NCBI GenBank assembly: GCA_963802095.1
Contig: CAWDHI010000006.1
Coordinates: 1 to 64,000 of the forward strand
Direction: 5' to 3'
Length of the DNA stretch: 64,000 nucleotides
DNA from: CAVVEQ01 sp963802095
GTDB lineage: Bacteria > Chloroflexota > Anaerolineae > Anaerolineales > Anaerolineaceae
Shown here: positions 51,402-59,786 of the stretch, one piece after another
Layout: each line of letters begins with the position of its first letter
Position numbering within the stretch: the stretch's first letter is position 1
Made by a program: the position numbers and the translations under genes
Notes under the pieces: model-generated
What the model saw: only the letters and a program-made list of their open reading frames with translations
What the model was told of the DNA's origin: nothing
Database searches by the model: none

Positions 51402-52753
51402 ATGGATCTCTTCGACCACGCCCTGAACGAACGGATGCAGTCCGAAGCTCCCCTGGCAGCCCGCCTGCGCCCCAAAAGCCTGGAAGAATTCGTCGGGCAG
51501 GAGGAGATCATCGCCCCGGGCAAGCTGCTGCGCCGGGCGATCGAGACCGACAAGCTCTTTTCCTCCATCCTCTTCACCGGCCCGCCCGGCACGGGCAAGA
51601 CGACCCTCGCGAGGCTGATCGCCGCATCATGCCAAAGCCGAGTTCGTCTCCATCTCTGCGGTGCTGGCCGGGGTTGCGGACCTGCGCGCCATCATCAAGG
51701 CGGCCGAAGAGCGGCGCAAGCTCTACGAGCGGCGCACGATCCTCTTCGTGGATGAGGTCCACCGCTGGAACAAAGCCCAGCAGGATGCGCTCCTGCCGCA
51801 TGTGGAAAGCGGCATCCTCACCCTCATCGGCGCCACCACCGAAAACCCCTATTTCGACGTCATCCCCGCCCTGGTCTCGCGCTCGCGCATCTTCGTGCTA
51901 AAGCCGCTGGAACCCGCCCAGCTCAATACCATCTTTGATCGGGCGTTATCTAGATCCCGAGCGCGGCTACGGTAGCCGCAGGATCAGCGTGGACGCCGAG
52001 GCGCGGGAGCACCTGATCGACCTGGCCAACGGCGATGCGCGCAACCTGCTGAACGCCCTGGAGCTGGCGGTGGAGAGCGCCGCAGCTGGCGCCGATGGGG
52101 CGATCCACATCGACCTTGAGACCGCCCAGGATTCCATCCAGAAGCGCGCCCTGCTCTACGATAAGAACGGCGACGCGCACTACGACACCATCTCCGCCTT
52201 CATCAAATCGGTGCGCGGCTCCGACCCGGATGCCGCGCTCTACTGGCTGGCCAAGATGCTGGCCGCGGGCGAGGATCCCCGCTTTATTCTACGCCGCCTG
52301 GTTGTGCTGGCCAGCGAGGATATCGGCCTGGCCGACCCGCGCGCCATGCAGGTTTGTGCATCGGCTGCCTACGCATTTGAATATATCGGCATGCCCGAAG
52401 GCATCTATCCCATCACCGAGGCCACCCTCTACCTGGCAACCGCACCCAAATCCAACTCGGCGGGAGCCGTTTTCAAAGCGCAGGAGCTGATCCACCGCCA
52501 GGGCATGGGTAGCGTCCCCACCCACCTGATGGATTCGAACCGGGATGCCAAGGGGCTTGGGCATGGGGTCGGGTATCAATATCCGCACGATCACCCCGGT
52601 CATTTCGTCCCGCAGCAGTATATGCCCGGGGAATACAGCGGAGTTCGTTTTTACGAACCGTCCGACCAGGGCTATGAGGCGGAGGTGGGGGAGCGGCTGA
52701 AAGAATGGCAGCGCATAATCCGCGAGGCAGCCGGCAAAGGCAAACCCGGGTGA
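51402..52753 (+). CDS. rarA: Replication-associated recombination protein RarA (MgsA), frameshifted twice
   Basis: RarA is an AAA+ ATPase acting at stalled forks. The ATG at 51402 lies 9 nt after TATAAT (51387-51392), a leaderless layout. The first part reads PLAARLRPKSLEEFVGQEEI, then Walker A TGPPGTGKTT. A shift at about 51625 leads to EFVSISAVLAGVADLRAII, Walker B ILFVDEVHRWNKAQQDALL, and ATTENPYFDVIPALVSRSRI. A second shift at about 51948-51955 leads to DPERGYGSRRISVDAEAREH, then DARNLLNALELA and the C-terminal tetramerization domain (GMPEGIYPITEATLYLATAP, MGSVPTHLMDSNRDAKGLGH). Joined length is about 450 residues, normal for the family. Confidence 0.93.
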
Positions 52754-52770
52754 GAGTTTGATGCCTGTGA

Positions 52771-52776
52771 TATAAT
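52771..52776 (+). promoter_or_regulatory. Extended -10 promoter of ABC-F leader
   Basis: TGATATAAT, an extended -10 without a recognisable -35. It would start a leader of about 130 nt before the ABC-F gene. Confidence 0.65.
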
Positions 52777-52804
52777 TTTTAAGTCAACGAGTAAGGAAAA
52801 AGTA

Positions 52805-52822
52805 ATGACAGACAGCAACTAG
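52805..52822 (+). CDS. Five-codon leader peptide MTDSN
   Basis: ATG ACA GAC AGC AAC TAG, preceded by AAGGA (52793-52797) at good spacing. It sits between the promoter and the attenuator hairpins. Such tiny leader frames act as ribosome-stall sensors in front of antibiotic-resistance ABC-F genes (established for msrD and vmlR-type leaders). That this one is translated is inference. Confidence 0.5.
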   Translation: MTDSN

Positions 52823-52839
52823 CACACCTGACGTATTTT

Positions 52840-52892
52840 GGGTAATGATCCCGGTTTTCAAATTTAACCGCGGGCATTTGCCCGTGGTTTTT
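52840..52892 (+). promoter_or_regulatory. Putative transcription attenuator before ABC-F gene
   Basis: Terminator stem ACCGCGGGC (52867-52875), loop ATTT, GCCCGTGGT, then TTTTTC. The 5' arm can instead pair with CCCGGTT (52850-52856) as an antiterminator of 7-8 bp with one bulge (52849-52856 with 52866-52874). A weak upstream GGG (52840-52842) can pair with CCC (52850-52852) and release the terminator. The four segments give mutually exclusive folds, as in ribosome-mediated attenuators. Confidence 0.65.
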
Positions 52893-52912
52893 CATTAAGG
52901 TACAGGTTTGCA

Positions 52913-54616
52913 ATGCTAGCAGTCAATAACATTTCAAAATCATTCAACCTGGCTCAGGTTCTGAGCGAGGTGAGCTTCACCCTCCTCCCCGGGGAGCGCA
53001 CCGGGTTGGTGGGTCCCAACGGGTGCGGGAAATCCACCCTGCTGCGCATCATTCTGGGTCTGGAGGTGGCTGATTCCGGTTCCGTGCAGCTGACCCCTTC
53101 TGACCTGGTCCCCGGCTACCTACCGCAGGGATTCCAGATTTCGGAAAACGAGACGGTCCGATCCTACCTCGCCGCCAACACGGGGGATGCTGCTTCGCTC
53201 GACGCGCAGCTGGAGGCAGTATCCGCGCGGCTGGCATCCGCACCCGCGAACCCGGCGCTGGCTGCCGAATACGACCGCCTGCTGGAGCGCATCACCCATT
53301 CGGCGGAGAACGAGGGCAAGGCGCTGCAAACACTCGCCGCCCTGGGACTGGATGGCATCTCCCCCGATTTCCCAGCGCAAAGCCTGAGCGGCGGGCAGAA
53401 GACGCGCCTGGCGCTGGCAGGCGTGCTGCTTTCGCAGCCGAAGCTGCTCCTGCTGGATGAGCCCACCAACCACCTGGATATCGCCATGCTGGAATGGCTG
53501 GAAACGTGGCTGCGTTCCTTTCGAGGCGCAGCGCTGGTCGTTTCACACGACCGAACTTTTTTGGATGCCACCGTCACGCGCATCCTCGAGATCGACGAGC
53601 GCAGCCACCTGCTCAAAGCATACGAGGGGAATTACAGCGATTTTGTTGCCCAAAAAGAATCCGAGCGGGAAAAACAGTGGTCGCAGTACCGCGACCAACA
53701 GGCGGAGATCCGGCGCATGAAGCAGGACATCCTGAGGGAAAAGGAAAGCGCGGCCTACAACGAGCGCCAGGCCAGCTCCATTCGCATTGGTGGTCCGGAG
53801 ATGAAACTCAAAGGGATGAAAGATCACGTGCAGGGTATCGCCAAAAAGGTGGCCAAAAAAGCGAAGGCGCGCGAGACCAAGCTGGAGCGCTACCTGGAAT
53901 CGGAGGAGAGGGTGGAGAAGCCCAAGCAGAGCTGGGAGATGAAAATTGCGTTCCAGGACGCCGGCGAAACCGGGCGCGATGTGCTGGTGCTGGATCATCT
54001 CAGCGCCGGGTACGGGGAGCTGGTGCTACTGCAGGATGTGACCCTGCGGCTGCGGTTCGGGCGCAGGGTGGCGCTCATCGGCCCGAATGGCAGCGGCAAG
54101 ACCACCCTGCTGAGGATCATCCGCGGTGAGCTGGAACCGCTCACCGGGCGGGCGCGGCTGGGGGCGCGGGTGATGATCGGCTATATGAGCCAGGAGCACG
54201 GCGAGCTGGAAGGCGCGGGAAGTGCGCTGGAGCTAATCCAGAGGGAAACGGGCTGGAATGAAACAGAGGCACGCGCGTTCCTCTCGCGGTATCTATTCAA
54301 AGGGGATGTGGTCTTCACCCCAGTGGAACGTCTTTCCTATGGTGAACGCGCCAGACTGTTCCTGGCTCGGCTTGTAGCGAAGGGATGCAATTTTCTGATG
54401 TTGGATGAACCCATTAACCACCTGGATATCCCCGCGCGGGTGCAATTCGAGCAAGCCCTGCGCGAGTTCAAGGGAACCGTGCTGGCGGTGGCCCACGACC
54501 GGTACTTCATTGAGAATTTTGCTTCGGAGATATGGGAGGTCACAGAAAATACGATCCGAACGCAGGAGGTCTCTGGCGAGCGGGTTTGGGTAAAAGGCTG
54601 GCACCTTTCTCGCTAA
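52913..54616 (+). CDS. ABC-F family ribosome-associated ATPase
   Basis: The 567-residue protein has two ABC ATPase domains and no membrane segment. Domain 1: Walker A GPNGCGKST (about residue 34), signature LSGGQKTRLALAG, Walker B LLLLDEPTNHLD. Domain 2: Walker A GPNGSGKTT, signature LSYGERARLFLARL, Walker B FLMLDEPINHLD. The interdomain linker (about 260-325: EIRRMKQDILREKESAAYNE, KVAKKAKARETKLERYLESE) is a long charged coiled coil, the P-site tRNA interaction motif that in resistance ABC-F proteins enters the peptidyl transferase centre. The leader upstream supports a role in translation-inhibitor response, but housekeeping ABC-F (EttA/Uup type) cannot be excluded. Confidence 0.93.
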   Translation: MLAVNNISKSFNLAQVLSEVSFTLLPGERTGLVGPNGCGKSTLLRIILGLEVADSGSVQLTPSDLVPGYLPQGFQISENETVRSYLAANTGDAASLDAQLEAVSARLASAPANPALAAEYDRLLERITHSAENEGKALQTLAALGLDGISPDFPAQSLSGGQKTRLALAGVLLSQPKLLLLDEPTNHLDIAMLEWLETWLRSFRGAALVVSHDRTFLDATVTRILEIDERSHLLKAYEGNYSDFVAQKESEREKQWSQYRDQQAEIRRMKQDILREKESAAYNERQASSIRIGGPEMKLKGMKDHVQGIAKKVAKKAKARETKLERYLESEERVEKPKQSWEMKIAFQDAGETGRDVLVLDHLSAGYGELVLLQDVTLRLRFGRRVALIGPNGSGKTTLLRIIRGELEPLTGRARLGARVMIGYMSQEHGELEGAGSALELIQRETGWNETEARAFLSRYLFKGDVVFTPVERLSYGERARLFLARLVAKGCNFLMLDEPINHLDIPARVQFEQALREFKGTVLAVAHDRYFIENFASEIWEVTENTIRTQEVSGERVWVKGWHLSR

Positions 54617-54741
54617 GCGATGGAAAAGAGGTGGCTGCTTGACGGGGAACGGATCTGACCGGATAATAATGTTTGTAACTCAATAAATAGTTAATAACAG
54701 AACGCATCTTCAATAATCGACAAGAGTCATTGAGGGCCGCC

Positions 54742-55137
54742 ATGAAAAACAACTGTTCCGTCATTCTTATCTGGATCGCTGCACTGACCCTCCTGGCGGG
54801 CTGCGGTTCCGGCCCGCGTACGGTGAAACTGGATGAGCGGGCAAACGGGCAAACCATCCAAATGAAGACCGGGGAAATCCTTCAGGTTCACCTGCCAAGC
54901 GACCCGATCAACGGGTATTCCTGGCAGGTACAATCGCTTGATCCATACTTCCTTGAAGCTTCCAAAGATGTTCAGTACACCCCGGTGGGAAAGGACCCGG
55001 TTGCGGGTGGAACCGAAGTGCTGACCTATAAAGCCCTAAGGACAGGGACCACTCTGCTGGAGCTGGTTTATAAACGCGCCTCCGGCGAGGGGGTGAGCCT
55101 GCCGAAGTACTTCCAGGTGACGGTCGAAATTCAATAA
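54742..55137 (+). CDS. Chagasin-like (I42) protease inhibitor lipoprotein
   Basis: The ATG at 54742 follows GAGG; an upstream TTG adds four residues. The 131-residue product has a lipoprotein signal ending LLAGC, then an Ig-like chagasin fold: GQTIQMKTGEILQVHLPSDP, NGYSWQVQ, AGGTEVLTYKALRTG, LELVYKR. In inhibitor family I42 the loops are N-P-T-T-G-Y-x-W, G-x-G-G and R-P-W/F; here NGYSW is kept, GGT fits loop 4 and KRAS replaces RPW. It would block papain-like cysteine proteases outside the membrane. Confidence 0.85.
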   Translation: MKNNCSVILIWIAALTLLAGCGSGPRTVKLDERANGQTIQMKTGEILQVHLPSDPINGYSWQVQSLDPYFLEASKDVQYTPVGKDPVAGGTEVLTYKALRTGTTLLELVYKRASGEGVSLPKYFQVTVEIQ

Positions 55138-55164
55138 TCACCATCGCGTCATGCAAACCGGGAA

Positions 55165-55220
55165 TTGACTTTCCAGGATGATTTTGCTATACTCATGAAA
55201 GCGCTTTCGAAAGCGTTTTC
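55165..55220 (+). promoter_or_regulatory. Promoter with two abutting LacI-type operators
   Basis: TTGACT (55165-55170), 17 nt, TATACT (55188-55193). The start region is covered by GAAAGCGCTTTC (55197-55208, perfect palindrome) directly followed by GAAAGCGTTTTC (55209-55220). These are catabolite-type LacI-family operators. Binding would block this promoter, so the regulator is probably autoregulated and controls the sugar operon. Confidence 0.85.
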
Positions 55221-55235
55221 ATTTTCTACCTCCTC

Positions 55236-56258
55236 ATGAACGATTCAATTTCCGGATCCTCCGTTACTATCGCAGACGTGGCCGAAATGGCAGGTGTTTC
55301 AATTTCCACCGTCAGCCGCGTGGTAAATTGTTCCGCGCCTGTGGATGATGCCACAGCGGAAAAGGTGCGCCTGGCGGTGGCCGAACTGGGGTATGTACCC
55401 CAGGCGGCGGCTCGCAACCTTGCCAGGAGGACGACCAATACCATTGGGCTGTTGCTTCCTTCCATCGGCGAAGATTTCTTTTCGTTAATGATGCGCGGGA
55501 TCGAGCTGGAAGCCAGCGCGGCTGGATATGACTTGCTGATCGCCACTCAGACTGCAATCGACACCAACCCTTCCAAGCGGCTGCCCTTTGGAAGGCACAA
55601 CACCGACGGGATGCTCATCTTCACCGGCAACCTGGATATCCGCGAGATCACCCCCCTCTACCAGGTACATTTCCCGATGGTGCTCCTCTATGAATCCGCG
55701 CCAAAAACCCTACGCATCCCCACCGTAACCGTGGAAAATAAAGATGGAACCCGCAGCATCATCAATCACCTGATCGAAACCCACGAGTGCCGGCGGATCG
55801 CATTTTTAAAAGGACCTCCGGGAAACGAGGACTCAAACTGGCGCGAACAGGGATACCTCGCATCTCTTGCGGAACACGGGATTGATTACGATCCCAATCT
55901 TGTTTTTCAAGCAGATTTCAACACCGACACATCCGTTCGGGTGGTACTGGAAATGATGAAAAACGGGCACAGACCGGACGCGATCTTTGGGGGGAGCGAT
56001 GAAGGTGCGTTTGGAGCATTCCTAGCTTTGAATAAATTGGGGATAAGGATACCCCAGGATGTGGTTGTGGTGGGCTTCGACGACCTGACCCTCGCCCAGC
56101 ACCTGCAACCTGCTTTAACCACTGTGCACGCCCCCACAGAGGAGGTGGGCAGGGTGGCCTTTCGGCAGCTCCTGCGGTTGATCCGTAAGGAGGAAGTGGA
56201 GTTGCTCACCCTGTTGCCGACAGAATTGATCATCCGCCAATCATGCGGATGCCTCTGA
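55236..56258 (+). CDS. LacI-family transcriptional regulator of carbohydrate operon
   Basis: The 340-residue repressor has the LacI HTH: TIADVAEMAGVSISTVSRVV, then NCSAPVDDATAEKVRLAVAE (hinge helix). The periplasmic-binding-protein-like core follows: TIGLLLPSIGEDFFSLMMRG, HNTDGMLIFTG, RRIAFLKGPPGNEDS, DAIFGGSDEGAFGAFLALNK and PQDVVVVGFDDLTLAQHLQP. No Shine-Dalgarno precedes the ATG at 55236. It heads the sugar operon; the inducer is probably a sugar handled by the downstream genes (inference). Confidence 0.95.
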   Translation: MNDSISGSSVTIADVAEMAGVSISTVSRVVNCSAPVDDATAEKVRLAVAELGYVPQAAARNLARRTTNTIGLLLPSIGEDFFSLMMRGIELEASAAGYDLLIATQTAIDTNPSKRLPFGRHNTDGMLIFTGNLDIREITPLYQVHFPMVLLYESAPKTLRIPTVTVENKDGTRSIINHLIETHECRRIAFLKGPPGNEDSNWREQGYLASLAEHGIDYDPNLVFQADFNTDTSVRVVLEMMKNGHRPDAIFGGSDEGAFGAFLALNKLGIRIPQDVVVVGFDDLTLAQHLQPALTTVHAPTEEVGRVAFRQLLRLIRKEEVELLTLLPTELIIRQSCGCL

Positions 56259-56326
56259 ACCAACCAAAGGAGGTGAACAGGAGCAATTGTTGTTTCCGGC
56301 AGGATAAAATCAAAAAGGAGAATGTG

Positions 56327-57634
56327 ATGAAAAAGATTAGCCTCGTTTTTTCTGTAATGATGATCGCAGTCTTCATCCTTGCCGCCTGCAGTGGCGGTGC
56401 AGCGCAGCCAGCAACCGAGAAACCCGAAAAACTGAGCGTCTGGATCACCTGGGGAGATAATCCAGCCCAGATCCAGGAGCTCTTCAATAAATTCGGCGAT
56501 GCCAATGGAATAAAAGTGGAAGTGACTGCGCCGATCGAAGAGGACAAGATCCTCACCGCTTTGAACAGCTCCAATCCCCCGGATGTGCTCGTCCTGAGTG
56601 GCGGGGACCTGGTTAAATCCTATGCCAGCCAGGGTTTCGTGGAACCACTCAACGATCTCATAACCTCTGCCAACATAGATATGGGCGATTTTTATGAAGC
56701 ACCACTAAAAGCATGCCAGTATAACGATCAGTATCTCTGCCTGCCCTGGGGGAATGATATTTATGCCCTGTTTTGGAACAAGGACCTTTTCAAGGAAGCT
56801 GGCCTGGATCCAGAAAAACCACCCAAGACCCTGGACGAACTGGTGGAAATGTCCAAATTATTGACCAAGGTGGATGCGGATGGAAAGATCACCCAGGCAG
56901 GATTCATCCCCGATTTCTCCTGGGGGCATAACGACCTCTATGCACAGCGCTTTGGCGGATTCTGGTACAACCCTGAAGGCACCGAACTCACCGTCAATAG
57001 CGATGCGATGGTAAATTCCTATAAATGGCAACAGCAATTCTATTGCGACGGCGTCACCCCCGAGCAAATGCTTGATTTTGCCGCTTCCTTCGGAGATTAC
57101 AACTCATCCGAACAAGCCTTCTATGCCGGCAAGACCGCCTTCCAGGTGGATGGGGAGTGGCAGGTGGGTCCCAACTTCATCCCCCAATTCGCCCCAGGAT
57201 TGAATTACGGGATCACCGCGTTCCCGGTGGACCCGAACAACGCAGATAAGGAAGGCTCCGGCGTTGTGCAGGGCACGGTCGCATTGATCCCGGCCAAAGC
57301 GACGAACAAGGAATGGTCCAGCAAGCTTCTGGCCTGGATGCTCTCGCCCGAGATCGTTGCAGAGGAGATGTCCTATAACGCCAACCTGCCCACGAGCAAG
57401 AAGGCCGCACAGGACCCGCGCTTCAAGGAGATCGAAGGGTTCGATAAATTCATAGAGATCATGGGCAGCCCTGCGTCCTCCTATGTGATCACTTCTCCAA
57501 TCAGCCTTGAAATAAACGATGCCCTCGGCGTGGCTGAGGAAAAGATCCTGCGCGAATGCGCCGATCCAAAACCTCTGCTGGATGAGATCCAGGCCGAGTA
57601 TGAGCAATTACTGAAGGAAAGCCTGGCACAATAA
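56327..57634 (+). CDS. Carbohydrate ABC transporter substrate-binding lipoprotein
   Basis: The ATG at 56327 follows AAAAAGGAG. The 435-residue product starts with a lipoprotein signal (SLVFSVMMIAVFILAACSGG). It is an SBP_bac_1 protein: KLSVWITWGDNPAQIQELFN, DVLVLSGGDLVKSYASQGFV, CLPWGNDIYALFWNKDLFKE, AGLDPEKPPKTLDELVEMSK, FYAGKTAFQVDGEWQVG, and KLLAWMLSPEIV. These are the features of family CUT1 binding proteins. Partner permeases follow; the ATPase (MsmK/UgpC type) is not in the window and is probably shared from elsewhere. Confidence 0.95.
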   Translation: MKKISLVFSVMMIAVFILAACSGGAAQPATEKPEKLSVWITWGDNPAQIQELFNKFGDANGIKVEVTAPIEEDKILTALNSSNPPDVLVLSGGDLVKSYASQGFVEPLNDLITSANIDMGDFYEAPLKACQYNDQYLCLPWGNDIYALFWNKDLFKEAGLDPEKPPKTLDELVEMSKLLTKVDADGKITQAGFIPDFSWGHNDLYAQRFGGFWYNPEGTELTVNSDAMVNSYKWQQQFYCDGVTPEQMLDFAASFGDYNSSEQAFYAGKTAFQVDGEWQVGPNFIPQFAPGLNYGITAFPVDPNNADKEGSGVVQGTVALIPAKATNKEWSSKLLAWMLSPEIVAEEMSYNANLPTSKKAAQDPRFKEIEGFDKFIEIMGSPASSYVITSPISLEINDALGVAEEKILRECADPKPLLDEIQAEYEQLLKESLAQ

Positions 57635-57650
57635 ACATACCTGGATTCCA

Positions 57651-57680
57651 ATCGGGGGACCCGAGATCGGGTTCCCCGAT
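57651..57680. terminator. Long hairpin between SBP and permease genes
   Basis: ATCGGGGGACCCGA / TCGGGTTCCCCGAT with one G-T pair and a loop of a few nt. No U-tract follows. In malE-type operons such hairpins stabilise SBP mRNA and reduce permease expression; the same is likely here. Confidence 0.6.
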
Positions 57681-57708
57681 ATATTATTAATTGACTTGGA
57701 GGCGACCT

Positions 57709-58668
57709 ATGGCACAAACACCAGCACTGGAACGCCCTGCAAAACGGACAAGACGACGAATGACCCGCATGGAGAAACATAACCTGCTGGTGGGGATGGC
57801 GTTTATATCACCCTGGATCATCGGCTTCCTGGTTTTCACCCTTTATCCGATGCTGGCATCACTGAAATATAGCTTCACCGACTTCACCGGTATCCTCGCT
57901 TCTAGACAGCACTTCTTCGCTAATTACCAAATGATGCTCACTGACGACCGTTTTTGGAAAGCGGTGGGAAACACGCTCTATATGGTACTCATTTCGGTAC
58001 CGCTGAACCTGATCTTTTCTTTGATTTGCGCGATATTATTAAATTTACGGGTCCGGGGGCAATCTTTCTACCGGGTGATCTTTTTTCTGCCATCAATCGT
58101 CCCGGCAATCGCCAGCACAATGTTGTGGATCTGGATCCTACGTCCGGATAACGGCTTGCTGGCAGCATTTATGAACGTTTTCGGAATCGATGGACCCAAC
58201 TGGTTCCTCGACCCCCTGTGGGCAAAACCCGCCCTGATCATGCTGGGCATTTGGGGGATCGGAGGGACGATCATCATTTATCTCTCCGGGCTCCAGGATG
58301 TATCACAGACGCTGCTGGAATCCGCCGAACTGGATGGAGCCAACTGGTGGCAGAGACTGCGAAACATCACCATACCCATGGTTTCACCGATCACGCTCTT
58401 TAACCTGATCACCGGGGTGATAGTGATGTTCCAGTACTTTTCCCAGGCTTACGTGTTTGCCAAATTTGCGAGCATCGGTAAGGCGGATATCATCGTTGGG
58501 AGGCCGATGGATTCCACTCTTTTCTACAGCGTTTTCCTCTATGACAAGTTCACCAACTTCCGGTACGGATACGCTTCCGCGATGGCATGGGTTCTGTTTC
58601 TCGTAATCCTACTCTGTACAATCGCCCTTCTGAAGGCTTCCAATCGTTTTACGTATTACGCAGGTTAA
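57709..58668 (+). CDS. MalF-type sugar ABC permease
   Basis: The ATG at 57709 follows GGAGG. The 319-residue protein has six helices and the EAA motif of CUT1 permeases (EQTLLESAELDGANWWQRLR-like: QTLLESAELDGANWWQRLRN, then ITIPMVSPITLFN). N-terminal basic segment KRTRRRMTRMEK then NLLVGMAFISPWIIGFLVFT. It forms a heterodimer with the next gene and imports an oligosaccharide or polyol. Confidence 0.95.
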   Translation: MAQTPALERPAKRTRRRMTRMEKHNLLVGMAFISPWIIGFLVFTLYPMLASLKYSFTDFTGILASRQHFFANYQMMLTDDRFWKAVGNTLYMVLISVPLNLIFSLICAILLNLRVRGQSFYRVIFFLPSIVPAIASTMLWIWILRPDNGLLAAFMNVFGIDGPNWFLDPLWAKPALIMLGIWGIGGTIIIYLSGLQDVSQTLLESAELDGANWWQRLRNITIPMVSPITLFNLITGVIVMFQYFSQAYVFAKFASIGKADIIVGRPMDSTLFYSVFLYDKFTNFRYGYASAMAWVLFLVILLCTIALLKASNRFTYYAG

Positions 58669-58672
58669 GCCG

Positions 58673-59752
58673 ATGGCGACAAAATCCATCTACCAACGCC
58701 CACTTTCTGTAAAGGTTCGAAAATTCTTCGAACAATTCGGAAAACATCTTCTAATCTGGATTTTTGCCCTTTTCTTTTTTATTCCATTCATCTGGATGGT
58801 TTCAACATCATTGAAGGTCAAGGCGGATGTAGGCAGGTTCCCTCCCAACTTCCTGCCTCGCGAAAACAAATCCATTGAAATAAATGGAGAAGTATTCCCG
58901 GTCTTCGCACTCAGTATTGCCGGAAGTGGGCGGGAAGAAGTGGCTGTCAAAGACTATGAAGGTTCTGACGCAATCGTTTTTGACCCGCAGAATCCCACTG
59001 AGATCCGTACGGTTCCCCAGGAACAGCTAAGCGAGATCCTGATCGTGAAATTTCGCTGGGAGAACTACCGTGACGCCCTGCTGAAAGCCAACCGTCCCGG
59101 GCTGGATGTGAACTTTTTTACCTACCTCAAGAACAGCCTGATTATCGCCTTCTTCAGTATCCTCGGAACCCTGGTTTCCTGCACACCGGTCGCTTATGCA
59201 TTCGCGCGGATCAAGTTCCCGGGCAGGGATGTTCTCTTCATTTTTGTTCTCGCAACCATGATGCTGCCATTCCAGGTGACAATGATCCCGCTGTTCAAAT
59301 TATTCAACGAAACGCTGCGATGGGGGGATACATTCCTGCCATTGATCGTACCAACTTTCTTCGCCAATGCCTGGGATGTCTTCCTGCTGCGACAATTCTT
59401 TCGGACCATCCCTTCGGAAATGAGCGATGCTGCGCGGGTGGATGGTGCAAATGAATGGCAAATTTTTACCAGGATCATCATTCCCCTCTCCATACCGGTG
59501 ATCTCCACCATAGCGGTGTTCACCTTCCTGTGGGCATGGAATGATTTCACCGGACCCCTGATCTACCTGCAGAGCCACAAAAATTTCACCATGGCGCTCG
59601 GATTGCAGGATTTCCAGGGACAGCGCGAGATCCTCTGGAATCAGCTTATGGCAGCCTCGGTGATCTTCACCGTCCCCATTATCGTTGCATTCTTTTTCCT
59701 ACAGAAACAATTCATCCAGGGGATAAAATTAACAGGTGGCAAGGAAGGTTGA
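58673..59752 (+). CDS. MalG-type sugar ABC permease
   Basis: A 359-residue permease, longer than the usual 280 because of a periplasmic insertion (about residues 55-145: SLKVKADVGRFPPNFLPREN, EVAVKDYEGSDAIVF). The EAA motif reads IPSEMSDAARVDGANEWQIF, then TRIIIPLSIPVISTIAVFTF. C-terminal FFFLQKQFIQGIKLTGGKEG is the common MalG tail. It starts 4 nt after the MalF-type gene. The insertion may shape substrate binding; otherwise standard. Confidence 0.95.
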   Translation: MATKSIYQRPLSVKVRKFFEQFGKHLLIWIFALFFFIPFIWMVSTSLKVKADVGRFPPNFLPRENKSIEINGEVFPVFALSIAGSGREEVAVKDYEGSDAIVFDPQNPTEIRTVPQEQLSEILIVKFRWENYRDALLKANRPGLDVNFFTYLKNSLIIAFFSILGTLVSCTPVAYAFARIKFPGRDVLFIFVLATMMLPFQVTMIPLFKLFNETLRWGDTFLPLIVPTFFANAWDVFLLRQFFRTIPSEMSDAARVDGANEWQIFTRIIIPLSIPVISTIAVFTFLWAWNDFTGPLIYLQSHKNFTMALGLQDFQGQREILWNQLMAASVIFTVPIIVAFFFLQKQFIQGIKLTGGKEG

Positions 59753-59786
59753 TCGATACCATCACAGATTCGATTGGAGACTGACA

